A stretch of DNA of 12,786 nt from Opitutia bacterium (GCA_947460445.1 CANHHS010000039.1:1-12786); one strand, 5' to 3'; counted from the first letter of the stretch, positions 1 through 7,529 are shown. The notes: a model not told the origin generated them from the letters alone. Program-made: numbers and translations.

Positions 1-1
1 A

Positions 2-121
2 CCCGCAGGGGCAGATGCACGACACTACATTCGCTTTGCCAACCGCGATGCCCCTTACTGGATTGCTCAAGATCGCACTTGTGCAGGAGCCATCTTGGGT
101 GAAATCGAGATTACGAGGTAA
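2..121 (+). CDS. C-terminal end of an unidentified protein (5' partial)
   Basis: Frame 2 is open from the left edge for 39 codons and stops with TAA at 119-121; frame 1 closes earlier, with TGA. The peptide has a globular, non-repetitive composition with several aromatic residues (HYIRFANR, APYWIAQD), unlike the low-complexity DNA that starts right after the stop. This supports a real gene tail entering the window from the left. I do not recognise the family, and 39 residues are too few to assign a function. The stop lies only three bases before the first 9-bp repeat unit, so the repeats are strictly intergenic. Alternative: a chance open frame at the edge, which is possible at this length. 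Confidence 0.5.
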   Translation, partial: PAGADARHYIRFANRDAPYWIAQDRTCAGAILGEIEITR

Positions 122-123
122 GT

Positions 124-168
124 AGCGGTATTAGCGGTATTAGCGGTGGTAGCGGTGGTAGCGGTAAT
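124..168. repeat. Five tandem 9-bp units AGCGGTNNT
   Basis: Five head-to-tail 9-mers are directly visible: AGCGGTATT at 124-132 and 133-141, AGCGGTGGT at 142-150 and 151-159, and AGCGGTAAT at 160-168. They begin three bases after the stop codon of the upstream partial gene. The units vary only at positions 7-8, and identical units are adjacent, which points to local duplication by slippage. Confidence 0.9.
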
Positions 169-252
<84 letters not shown>

Positions 253-296
253 AGCTGACTAGCGGGTTAGCGGTGATAGCTGTTCAGCTGTTCAGC
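253..296. repeat. Degenerate AGC-starting 8/9-mer units
   Basis: The tetramer tract returns to units that begin with AGC, like the 9-mers to the left: AGCTGACT, AGCGGGTT, AGCGGTGAT, then two perfect copies of AGCTGTTC at 278-285 and 286-293. This suggests that the whole block 124-296 arose from one ancestral AGC-led short repeat, with the GGCT array as an internal expansion. That history is inference; the units themselves are read directly. Confidence 0.75.
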
Positions 297-445
297 TTTA
301 GTCCTTAGTCTCTCCCTCCCTCTTCCCCCTTCCCTCTTAATTCTTAATTTTTAATTATTAATTCCCAACTGACTCTTCCTTCCCCTTTAGTCCTTCGTCT
401 TTAGTCCTTAGTCTCCAATGTCTTTAGTCCTTAGTCCTTAGTCTC
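297..445. repeat. Heptamer tandem repeats (TTAGTCY and TTAATTN) with polypyrimidine spacers
   Basis: Heptamers TTAGTCC or TTAGTCT occur head to tail at 298-304 and 305-311, at 387-393 (then TTCGTCT), at 401-407 and 408-414, and at 424-430, 431-437 and 438-444. A related set TTAATTC, TTAATTT, TTAATTA, TTAATTC fills 337-364. Between them lies a 30-base pyrimidine-only run (309-338). On the minus strand this is the 3' flank of the efflux operon, reading as GGACTAA/AGACTAA units and ending seven bases before the stop of the outer-membrane channel gene. The 7-bp period recalls the short tandemly repeated (STRR) heptamers known from cyanobacteria, but the sequence differs. No GC-rich hairpin with a T-run, and so no ordinary terminator, was seen here. 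Confidence 0.85.
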
Positions 446-451
446 TGCTCT

Positions 452-1831
452 TCACTCCCCAACATACCCACCGCCCAATGCTTTAACCAGTTGGACGTGG
501 GCATGGATGCGATTGCGACGTGCGCTGGCGACAGCGGAAACGGAATCCGCATAGACAACGCGTGCATCCGTAAGCTCAGCAGAACCAATCTCACCTGCTT
601 CAAAACGTTTTTGTGCAAACTGACGTAGCTGTTCGGCAGCAAGGGCTTGGCGCTCGGTAGCCTCGGAGACAATCGTAGCTTCTCGCAACACAACCAAGGC
701 GTCGCGGGTTTCACGTAAAGCATCGAGAACCGATTGTGCGTAGGCGGCCGCGGCGACTCTCGCCGCGGCTTCGGCAGCTTCCGTCGCGCGACCTGCCCTA
801 CCCCAATCGAGGATATTTTGCTCAATCGATAAACCTACAGCAGAGGTTGCTGCTGGACTCGCAAAAAGTCCCGAAAGTTCACGGCTCTCTGAGCCTAAAC
901 CCGCGGTCAATGTGAGTGCCGGAAACGCTGAAGCCTTGGCGACACCAATCTGCGCATTGGCAGAAATGGCTAATTGCTCGGCTTGGCGAACGTCGGGTCG
1001 ACGTTCCAATAAAGACGCTGGTAATCCAGCAGCTGGTGCAGGAGGGATGACGAGTGCCGTCTGACTCGGTGCGACGGTCAAAGACGGGTCACCAACTAAA
1101 GTGCCCAGGAGATTTTCCAACGCAGCACGTTGGCGTCTTACCATCGACAAACGGGTAATAGCCCCAGCGCGCGCACCTTCTGCCCGCGCAGCCTCGCCCA
1201 ACAAAGCATTGCCTGTGCTCTCACGTAATTTAGCCACCCGCAGCGATTCTTCGCGTGCTTTAACAGCATCTTCGGACGCTACCCATTCAGTGTCGATAGA
1301 ACGTAATTCGGCATACGTTCTGACAACTAACGCCGAAACCGAAAGCTCGGCAGCATGGAGCGCTTCACGTCCTGACTGAAGCATCGCTTGTGAAGCTTCG
1401 CGCGCACGACGCGCACGACCCCAAACATCAATTTCATAGGAGAGCGAAAGTCCGGCCGCAGCGTTATCACGTTGTCGCGGCGTACCGACTGGTGGATTAG
1501 CCGCTAAATCCGTACTGTATTTACGACGTTCAAAACCAGCCCGTGCATCAATTGCAGGAAGTCCGGCTGCTTCGATCCCGCCTAAAACTGCAATCGCCTG
1601 ATCGACGCGTGCACTTGCGGCTACCAAATCTTGATTACCCATGAGCGCACGTTCCACCAAGCCGTCGAGTAAGGGATCTTGAAAAGCCTTCCACCAGTTA
1701 CGGTCGATAGAGTTCTCACCCGCGACCGCAGCATTATCAAACTCAGCCGGTAGCGGTAAAGCGGGTCGAGTATAGTCGGGTCCTGCAGCGCAGCCACAGA
1801 GCAAGATTACCAGAAGGATGGCGCGGTTCAT
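452..1831 (-). CDS. RND efflux outer-membrane lipoprotein channel (NodT/OprM family)
   Basis: This 459-residue protein is the outer-membrane exit duct of a tripartite efflux pump. The N-terminus is a lipoprotein signal peptide with the lipobox L11-C-G-C14, so Cys14 should be lipidated. It is followed by AAGPDYTRP, the hallmark start of mature NodT/OprM proteins. Two outer-membrane-efflux repeats follow, rich in Ala, Glu and Arg as expected for the long periplasmic alpha-barrel, with LLERRPDVRQAEQ near the domain junction. Length matches the family (about 450-490). Its ATG overlaps the TGA of the permease gene by 4 bp (1828-1831), so it is translationally coupled and last in the operon. It would dock on the adaptor and carry substrate across the outer membrane. 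Substrate is not predictable. Confidence 0.93.
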   Translation of the reverse strand: MNRAILLVILLCGCAAGPDYTRPALPLPAEFDNAAVAGENSIDRNWWKAFQDPLLDGLVERALMGNQDLVAASARVDQAIAVLGGIEAAGLPAIDARAGFERRKYSTDLAANPPVGTPRQRDNAAAGLSLSYEIDVWGRARRAREASQAMLQSGREALHAAELSVSALVVRTYAELRSIDTEWVASEDAVKAREESLRVAKLRESTGNALLGEAARAEGARAGAITRLSMVRRQRAALENLLGTLVGDPSLTVAPSQTALVIPPAPAAGLPASLLERRPDVRQAEQLAISANAQIGVAKASAFPALTLTAGLGSESRELSGLFASPAATSAVGLSIEQNILDWGRAGRATEAAEAAARVAAAAYAQSVLDALRETRDALVVLREATIVSEATERQALAAEQLRQFAQKRFEAGEIGSAELTDARVVYADSVSAVASARRNRIHAHVQLVKALGGGYVGE

Positions 1832-4800
1832 GGTGCGATTTTTTGCTTAGCCTCACGACGCCCTGAAAGGAGGTGGAAGAACCAAGGGATGAAAAGTGTA
1901 GCCACAAAGGTGTCTAAGATCATGCCACCGACCACGCCGGTTCCCATCGATCGCCGCGCAGCGGAACCCGCACCGAAGGCGAATGCCAACGGTAAGACGC
2001 CTAAAATGAACGCAAGGGATGTCATCACCAGTGGACGGATGCGGATACGTGCAGCTTCGACAGCCGCTTCGGCTGCATTGCGACCGGCCCGACGTGCCGA
2101 TTCTGCAAATTCGACAATCAGAATGGCATTTTTGGCTGCCAATCCAATGAGCGTGACTAAGCCGATTTGGAAATAGATGTCGTTCGGCATCCCGCGAACG
2201 AGCAACGCCAAGAGCGCTCCTAAAAGCGCGAAAGGAACGGTTAAGAGCACCCCAATCGGCAAAGCGATATCTTCGTAGAGCGCTGCGAGGATTAAAAATA
2301 CCATGAGCAACGCAAAGCCGAACGCGGGTAACGCCGAGGTGGCGGCACGCTTTTCTTGGACGGCTTGCGACGTCCAATCAATTTCGTAACCGCGATTCAA
2401 TGTCGACTGAGCAATCTGCTCTACCAAATCAATTGCTTGGATTGAACTCGTGCCAGGGGCGGCCGAACCCATCACGCGTGCTGACAAGAAACCCTTGTAA
2501 CGTTCAAGTTGTTCAGGACCGACCGCAGGACGGAAAGTCACAAATGTTGAAACAGGTAAAAGTGTACCATCCGCCGTGCGCACGGGTACGCGACCTGCAT
2601 CCGCAGTGTTTAAACGATCCGCCGCATCTGCCTGCACGAGCACCCGGTAGGTACGTCCTGCCAATGTGAAATCATTTGCATACAATGAACCAACCGTCGC
2701 TTGGAGCGCTTCGTGAAGGTCGGACAAAGCCACACCAAGGGCAGCTGCTCGCACTTCGTCCACCTCCGCATACATTTGGGGCACAGCGGGACGGAGAAAA
2801 ATATTGATACCCGTTAAGCGTGCGTCAGCCCGTAATGCAGCAACAAGTCGATCGGCTTCTAAGGCGAGGCGTGCCGGACTATCGTCTTCGCGTGCTTGAA
2901 GGTAGAATTCAAATCCACCCGCACTGCCAATGCCGCGGATCGCCGGCGGGTTAACAATCAAACACATGCCATCGGGCTGCGACATGCCCATACCCATCAG
3001 TTGACGAGCCAAGTCTTCGCCACCGATATTACGCTCACTGTAGTCCTTAAGCGGAAGGAAGATGGTGCCAGCATTGGGCCTTTCACCACCGCCGATTAAG
3101 TCGAAACCACTGATGGCAAAGGTATGGAAGACGGCAGGTTTATCCGCAGGAACCGCACGGAATTTTGGCGTCATCCGATCCATAAATACCTGGGTACGCC
3201 CCACACCTGCTCCATCGGGCAGATTCACCATGCCAATAAGATAACCTTGGTCCTCTGATGGTAGAAATGCGCGTGGAATCCAAAAGAGTAGAGCCGCATT
3301 GACGAGAATGACTCCTAGGAACATCGCTGTGGCTTGGCGCGGGTGAATCAATAGCCAACGCACCGTGCGATTATGCCAGGCAGCGAGATGTCCAAATCCA
3401 CGACTAAAGCCCGACAACATACGACCCATAAAACCTTCGGCGGTATGATCATGATCGGAACGCAGGAAGAACGCACAGAGCGTTGGCGTAAGCGTCAACG
3501 CAACGATACCGGAAATAACCACCGAAAGAGCCAACGTTACTGCAAACTGACGGTAGAGGGCACCAGCAATGCCACCCAGAAATGCGACCGGCAGGAATAC
3601 GCAGGTGAGTACGCAAACAATCGCGATGACTGCTCCGGCAACTTCACGCACCGATTCACGTGCTGCCTCAAACGGAGACAAGCCACGCTCGCGCATGAGT
3701 CGTTCAGTGTTTTCCAGGACGACAATCGCATCATCGACCACAATGCCAATCGCGATGACCATGGCGAAGAGCGTTAAAATATTAATGCTAAAACCAAGAA
3801 CCCAGAGTCCGGCACAGGCTCCAATGATGGAGACCGGCACCGCAATCATTGGAATTAAGGTCGCCCGCCAACTTCCCAAGAAAAGGAAGACCACGAGTGC
3901 AACTAAAAGTGCAGCCTCTATGAGGGTTGAGCGTACCTCGCGCAAAGCACCACGCACAAAGAGTGTTGTATCAAAGGGGATCTCACAGCGCACATCCGGC
4001 GGAAAGCGTGGCTCGAGTTCCTTCAGCTTTGCGCGAATGAGATTAGCCGTTTCCAACGCATTGCCACCGGTCTGCAAAAAGACGCGGGTGCCCACGCATG
4101 GCTGATTATCAAGTGCCGCAACTTGCTCGTAACTCTGTGAACCTAATTCAATACGGGCGACGTCGCGTAGATAGAGCGTCCCTGCCCCACCGCCAGATCG
4201 AACGACAATATCGCCAAACTGTTCTGGTGTATTGAGCCGCCCACGCGTCACAACGGGAATGACAAAAGCCGCATTCACCGATGGCTCTTGGCCAATACGG
4301 CCAACGGCATACTGCGCATTGCCCGCGCGGATGGCACGAACAACATCGCCCGGAACAACGCCCAAAGCGGCCATCCGGTCAGGCTTTAACCAAACACGCA
4401 TCGCATAATCGCGAGCCGCAAACACCCCGCAGTCACCCACGCCCGGAATACGCTTTAGTTCCTCAACGACCACGTTGGTCGCAAAGTTACTTAAAAAGAC
4501 AGTATCATGGGTTGCCCCAGGCGATAACACCGAAACCGAAAGCAAGATGTCATTAGAACGCTTCTTCGTAATGACACCGAGCCGGCGCACATCTTCGGGT
4601 AAACGTGGTTCAGCAACCCGCACACGATTGGCGACCAACACCGTCGCCATATCCGGATCTGTACCGTTCTCAAAAGTAACTGAAATCGTGAGCGTACCCG
4701 TTGAGGAAGCGTTGGAGGAATAATACAGCAGACCTTCCACACCGTTAATTTCTTCTTCGAGCGGTGCTGCGACGGTTTGAATGAGTGCTTCAGGTGTCGC

Positions 4801-4956
4801 CCCTGGATAGCTTGCCACGACGGTGACGGTAGGCGGAGCAATCTGCGGGTATTGCGAGAGCGGCAGTGAACGCAAAGCTAGGCCACCCACCAGCACGATG
4901 ATAACCGAGATAACGACCGAAAAAATCGGTCGATGGATAAAGAAGTCCCAGCGCAT
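1828..4956 (-). CDS. RND multidrug efflux permease (HAE1/AcrB-like)
   Basis: A 1042-residue inner-membrane proton/drug antiporter of normal AcrB/MexB length. The start MRWDFFIHRPIFS is typical of the first transmembrane helix. Helix 4 carries the proton-relay pair D408-D409 in IGIVVDDAIVVLEN, and helix 10 carries the matching Lys942 in GLAAKNAILIVEF. The arrangement is the usual 12 helices with two large periplasmic porter/docking loops, roughly residues 30-340 and 560-870, and FLPSEDQGYL opens the second half. All catalytic residues are present, so the pump should be functional. It starts 3 bp after the adaptor stop and overlaps the channel gene by 4 bp. It captures substrates from the periplasm or membrane and drives export through the adaptor and channel. 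Specificity (drugs, dyes, solvents) is unknown. Confidence 0.96.
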   Translation of the reverse strand: MRWDFFIHRPIFSVVISVIIVLVGGLALRSLPLSQYPQIAPPTVTVVASYPGATPEALIQTVAAPLEEEINGVEGLLYYSSNASSTGTLTISVTFENGTDPDMATVLVANRVRVAEPRLPEDVRRLGVITKKRSNDILLSVSVLSPGATHDTVFLSNFATNVVVEELKRIPGVGDCGVFAARDYAMRVWLKPDRMAALGVVPGDVVRAIRAGNAQYAVGRIGQEPSVNAAFVIPVVTRGRLNTPEQFGDIVVRSGGGAGTLYLRDVARIELGSQSYEQVAALDNQPCVGTRVFLQTGGNALETANLIRAKLKELEPRFPPDVRCEIPFDTTLFVRGALREVRSTLIEAALLVALVVFLFLGSWRATLIPMIAVPVSIIGACAGLWVLGFSINILTLFAMVIAIGIVVDDAIVVLENTERLMRERGLSPFEAARESVREVAGAVIAIVCVLTCVFLPVAFLGGIAGALYRQFAVTLALSVVISGIVALTLTPTLCAFFLRSDHDHTAEGFMGRMLSGFSRGFGHLAAWHNRTVRWLLIHPRQATAMFLGVILVNAALLFWIPRAFLPSEDQGYLIGMVNLPDGAGVGRTQVFMDRMTPKFRAVPADKPAVFHTFAISGFDLIGGGERPNAGTIFLPLKDYSERNIGGEDLARQLMGMGMSQPDGMCLIVNPPAIRGIGSAGGFEFYLQAREDDSPARLALEADRLVAALRADARLTGINIFLRPAVPQMYAEVDEVRAAALGVALSDLHEALQATVGSLYANDFTLAGRTYRVLVQADAADRLNTADAGRVPVRTADGTLLPVSTFVTFRPAVGPEQLERYKGFLSARVMGSAAPGTSSIQAIDLVEQIAQSTLNRGYEIDWTSQAVQEKRAATSALPAFGFALLMVFLILAALYEDIALPIGVLLTVPFALLGALLALLVRGMPNDIYFQIGLVTLIGLAAKNAILIVEFAESARRAGRNAAEAAVEAARIRIRPLVMTSLAFILGVLPLAFAFGAGSAARRSMGTGVVGGMILDTFVATLFIPWFFHLLSGRREAKQKIAP

Positions 4957-4959
4957 AAC

Positions 4960-6081
4960 TTACTTGGTAGCAGGGACGGCTGCCGTTCCTGCGGGATGGG
5001 GAACGACCGTCGCTCCTGCGCGAAGTTTCTGTAATTGATCGACGATGAGCTGATCACCATCTTTAAGACCCGAAAGGATTGTGACGTCGGCACCTGCGAC
5101 ATCGCCTAAGAGTACGGGTCGCACTTCCGCCTTATTGCCTTCACCAACGACCATGACAACACGACCTGTCGGTGCTTGTACTAAAGCTGCATACGGAATG
5201 GTGCAGCCGCCTGATGCCTTGAGGCCCGCAATCCGCACGCGGGCAAATTGCCCTGCAAGCAACGCACCTTTGGCATTCTCAAAGCGGGCACGCATTTGAA
5301 TTGTACCCATACGCGCATCCACTTCCGTTGCGGCGAAATCAATAACCCCAACCACCGAAGATGGCATACCATTGGAGAGAAGTAGACGGACTTCGGCACC
5401 ATTAGCAGCATCCGCACGTCCATTAAAGAGGCGGTTAAAATCGGCTTCCGAAAGTCCGAAACGGATCCAGACCTCATTGGACTGAACCACGGTTGTCAAA
5501 AGTCCATCGGGTCCAACTGGATTCACTAAAGCGCCTTCCGTACGAAGCCTGCGACCAGCGACGCCATCAATCGGCGAACGAATATCGCAGTAACTTAAAT
5601 CGAGTTGAGCTAAACGGTGTCTGGCTTCTGCGGCATCGCGTGAAGCTTCTGCAATCACCGCAGCAGTGAGTGCGTCTTCTGCCTCCTTACGCCCAGTGGC
5701 ACCTTGCGAAAGTAAAGTCTGCTGACGGTTGGCCTCCGCACGGGCTTGGATAGCACGCGCCGTTTCTTGGAGTACTTGAGCTTTCGCCAGGCTCTCCGAC
5801 GCCTGGTAAGTTGCAGGATCAATCTTAAAAAGGAGATCGCCTGCCTTTACTTTACCGCCTTCTCGGTAATCCACCGTCTGAAGAATGCCCGTGATACGCG
5901 CACGAACCTCTACCTCGCGCACACCTTCTACTTGGCCTGAAGCGACAGCCGACTGACTGACTTCGCCTAAATTCACTGTAAACACAGTCACTGGAAGCGG
6001 CCCAAAAGCAGCGGGAGGTGTCTGCGGTCCACACCCAACCATCAAAATACAGGCTAGAGCCCCAAAACGGAAAATTGTCAT
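4960..6081 (-). CDS. RND efflux periplasmic adaptor lipoprotein (membrane fusion protein, AcrA/MexA-like)
   Basis: The membrane-fusion subunit links permease and outer-membrane channel. I chose ATG at 6079-6081, giving 373 residues. It begins directly with a lipoprotein signal, MTIFRFGALACILMVGC, with Cys17 as the lipidation site followed by GPQTPPA. The same frame can be extended to a TTG at 6115-6117, adding 12 residues and burying the signal peptide; that start is less likely. The order is lipoyl half (EVRARITGILQTVDYREGG), coiled-coil hairpin rich in Ala, Glu and Gln (about 100-160), second lipoyl half (LSYCDIRSPIDGVAGRR), beta-barrel and membrane-proximal domain. GGGAG lies almost against the ATG, closer than an ideal ribosome site. 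It is first in the efflux operon. Confidence 0.93.
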   Translation of the reverse strand: MTIFRFGALACILMVGCGPQTPPAAFGPLPVTVFTVNLGEVSQSAVASGQVEGVREVEVRARITGILQTVDYREGGKVKAGDLLFKIDPATYQASESLAKAQVLQETARAIQARAEANRQQTLLSQGATGRKEAEDALTAAVIAEASRDAAEARHRLAQLDLSYCDIRSPIDGVAGRRLRTEGALVNPVGPDGLLTTVVQSNEVWIRFGLSEADFNRLFNGRADAANGAEVRLLLSNGMPSSVVGVIDFAATEVDARMGTIQMRARFENAKGALLAGQFARVRIAGLKASGGCTIPYAALVQAPTGRVVMVVGEGNKAEVRPVLLGDVAGADVTILSGLKDGDQLIVDQLQKLRAGATVVPHPAGTAAVPATK

Positions 6082-6095
6082 ACTCCCTATACACA

Positions 6096-6140
6096 CGAGG
6101 AAAGCCTCGGCTGACAACCCATGAGTGGCCTTTTAAAGGC
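6096..6140. promoter_or_regulatory. Two inverted repeats upstream of the efflux operon (candidate operators)
   Basis: Two perfect inverted repeats lie between the DUF3147-like gene and the adaptor ATG: CGAGG-aaag-CCTCG at 6096-6109, 15 bases upstream of the ATG, and GCCTTT-T-AAAGGC at 6128-6140. Efflux operons are commonly controlled by dimeric repressors that bind such sites, and no regulator gene is adjacent. On the minus strand TTGTCA (6112-6117) resembles a -35 box, but the downstream -10 match is poor. Function is inference; the symmetry is directly visible but the arms are short. Confidence 0.35.
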
Positions 6141-6142
6141 TA

Positions 6143-6167
6143 TCGCTGTATTTTGTTGGACCAGCGA
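6143..6167 (-). other. Inverted repeat downstream of the DUF3147-like gene
   Basis: TCGCTG at 6143-6148 and CAGCGA at 6162-6167 can pair across a 13-base loop, starting eight bases after the TGA (6175-6177) of the small membrane-protein gene. It could be a weak terminator or RNA-processing hairpin between that gene and the efflux operon. It has no following T-run on the minus strand and only six base pairs, so read-through into the efflux operon is plausible. Confidence 0.3.
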
Positions 6168-6174
6168 AAAACCT

Positions 6175-6513
6175 TCAGGCGGTCCACTTCGTAATCAAAG
6201 GGTCGCACAAACGATAAAAGCCAGCTGTCAGAAGCGAGGCGGAGAGCAATGCTGGCCAATAACTTAGCCCCATCCGTAACAAGATTGGCAAAATGATGAA
6301 GAGGACCAAGGACGGCACTGTGTAGGCGAGAATGGAAATGCTCAGCGCGGAAACACGCGCCGGATCCGGGGTCTCCACCCAAGTCCAAGACATCGTCAAA
6401 ATAGAGGTGAGCGGAAGTGCACAGAGCAATGCACCCCAGACTAAATTACGCTTAGCCAGCTCGGAGGCGCCGACGATAATTCCCGCGGATAAGATGAATT
6501 TAAGGTAAAGCAT
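6175..6513 (-). CDS. Small integral membrane protein, DUF3147-like
   Basis: A 112-residue, very hydrophobic protein with about four predicted helices (near residues 2-20, 25-45, 58-80 and 85-105). The features LKFILSAGIIVGASELAKRN near the start, LGALLxALPL-like WGALLCALPLTSILTM, and a C-terminal SYWPALLSASLLTAGFY fit my memory of the DUF3147 family, which is made of single-domain inner-membrane proteins of about this length and of unknown function. It is encoded 93 bp upstream of the efflux adaptor on the same strand, so co-transcription is possible though not as tight as inside the efflux operon. No catalytic motif is visible. Whether it assists the pump is speculation. Confidence 0.75.
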   Translation of the reverse strand: MLYLKFILSAGIIVGASELAKRNLVWGALLCALPLTSILTMSWTWVETPDPARVSALSISILAYTVPSLVLFIILPILLRMGLSYWPALLSASLLTAGFYRLCDPLITKWTA

Positions 6514-6609
6514 GACAGTTTTTAAGACAAACCCGACCCAGAGGGCAACCTTAGGACAGCATTTATCATTTAAGTTTTAATCTATCTAGAATCTCTCTAC
6601 TATAAACTC
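6514..6609. promoter_or_regulatory. Divergent intergenic region, AT-rich, candidate promoters
   Basis: This 96-bp gap separates the starts of two divergent genes and must hold promoters for both unless transcripts begin elsewhere. It is AT-rich from about 6560. For the plus gene, TACTAT at 6598-6603 is a fair -10 match that would start transcription about at its ATG (6610), implying a leaderless or near-leaderless mRNA; no convincing -35 box was seen. For the minus gene only weak matches are present. No Shine-Dalgarno sequence is obvious before either ATG. Confidence 0.3.
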
Positions 6610-7377
6610 ATGCGACATCTCTGCCTAGGCATTGTCTTTTCAAGTTTAGCCTTCGGTGCAGAAAACACCGTCCCGCCCATCTCGCGTTACTCTCAAGCTC
6701 TCAAAGGCGAACGTAGTGCCATGCGACAGGCGGCCAGTTACTACGACGCCCAGTTTGCGCAATCACGCATTCAGCAACAACGGGATGAGTCACTACGCTG
6801 GTATAAAAAAGCATCGGACGAAGGAGAGACAAACTGCTCCTACCGCTTATTCCAAATTTACAGTGAAGGAGACGGCGTGCCGCAAGATGATGCAGAAGCG
6901 AACGACTGGTTAAACAAGGCGGCCCAAGGCGGCTACCGAACAGCGCATGGAGTTCTCGGAGAAAGAATAGCCAAGGGTATTGGCACGAAAGCGAGCGATA
7001 TTGACGCTCTCTATGAGTTACTCATCCAAGCATCCTTCTCGGGACTCACGGGTGAACAATCGAATCTTCGCGACAAAATTCTCGCACGTATCAGCCCTGC
7101 GGAAGCGGAGCGTGCAGCTACGGAGGCATTCAGGTATATCGAACGGCGTAATAAGCCGGTAAGAAAAGTCGTCACCTCCATTGGCAGTTCTGATGCCAAT
7201 AAGGATAGGAAAGACGGCGAGGCCTCAAACTCAAGTCAACCTGAAGACGGTACAGACGTCGCTGTCATTGCTCAAAATAACAAGAAAGAATCCGAGGCGA
7301 ATAAGAAGAAACTCGATGATCAAAGACGAAAAATGATTATCGAGGGACGCGAGCGTTTGGAGATTACCAAACGCTAA
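6610..7377 (+). CDS. Secreted Sel1-repeat (TPR-like) protein
   Basis: A 255-residue protein with a signal peptide (MRHLCLGIVFSSLAFGA, cleavage near A17), so it is probably periplasmic. Residues about 57-92 (ESLRWYKKASDEG...IYSEGDGVPQD) and 94-126 (ANDWLNKAAQGGYRTAHGVLG) match the Sel1 pattern of paired helices of 30-40 residues. A third, degenerate unit may cover 128-165. Sel1 repeats are protein-protein interaction scaffolds and have no enzymatic activity. The C-terminal third (about 183-255) is polar and low in hydrophobic residues, with a Lys/Glu/Arg-rich stretch (NNKKESEANKKK), probably disordered or coiled coil. It is monocistronic; the last codons and stop lie within a hairpin. The partner is unknown. 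Confidence 0.85.
   Translation: MRHLCLGIVFSSLAFGAENTVPPISRYSQALKGERSAMRQAASYYDAQFAQSRIQQQRDESLRWYKKASDEGETNCSYRLFQIYSEGDGVPQDDAEANDWLNKAAQGGYRTAHGVLGERIAKGIGTKASDIDALYELLIQASFSGLTGEQSNLRDKILARISPAEAERAATEAFRYIERRNKPVRKVVTSIGSSDANKDRKDGEASNSSQPEDGTDVAVIAQNNKKESEANKKKLDDQRRKMIIEGRERLEITKR
7352..7375. terminator. Perfect 9-bp hairpin at the convergent gene ends (candidate terminator)
   Basis: AGCGTTTGG (7352-7360) and CCAAACGCT (7367-7375) form a perfect 9-bp stem with a 6-base loop. It covers the last codons and the first base of the stop of the Sel1 gene, and lies 20 bases beyond the 3' end of the minus-strand tRNA-Leu. This is where transcripts from both sides should end, so a bidirectional terminator or RNA 3'-end stabiliser is likely. 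No T-run follows immediately on either strand, which weakens a standard intrinsic-terminator call. Confidence 0.55.
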
Positions 7378-7395
7378 TTGAAAAGAGATTCGCAG

Positions 7396-7476
7396 TGCCC
7401 CCGGCTGGACTCGAACCAGCACGCTGTTACGCGGGAGATTTTAAGTCTCATGTGTCTGCCATTCCACCACGAGGGC
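7396..7476 (-). tRNA. tRNA-Leu (anticodon UAA)
   Basis: Read on the minus strand, an 81-base class II tRNA folds here. The acceptor stem is GCCCTCG/CGGGGGC (one T-G wobble), the D stem is GTG/CAC, and the anticodon loop CTTAAAA has anticodon TAA at 7441-7443. A 13-base variable region has a CGC/GCG stem, and the T arm is GCTGG-TTCGAGT-CCAGC with discriminator A (7396). The long variable arm and UAA anticodon identify leucine, decoding UUA and possibly UUG. The next bases are CTG, so CCA is not encoded and must be added by the nucleotidyltransferase. The first anticodon-stem pair is a T-C mismatch. It lies 53 bp downstream of the beta-barrel gene on the same strand. Confidence 0.95.
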
Positions 7477-7529
7477 AAGCGAAGGGGCAAATAGAGCAAA
7501 CAGAGGTCTTAAAGGCAACCCCTGACCGC

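Noticed and set aside
3373..4105. Plus-strand open frames inside the RND permease gene
   Set aside because: They are long but lie wholly antisense to a gene with intact family motifs, and their translations are low-hydrophobicity, Thr/Arg-rich shadow products.
6082..6117. N-terminal extension of the adaptor from a TTG start
   Set aside because: It would place 12 residues before a complete lipoprotein signal peptide that starts at the ATG 6081.
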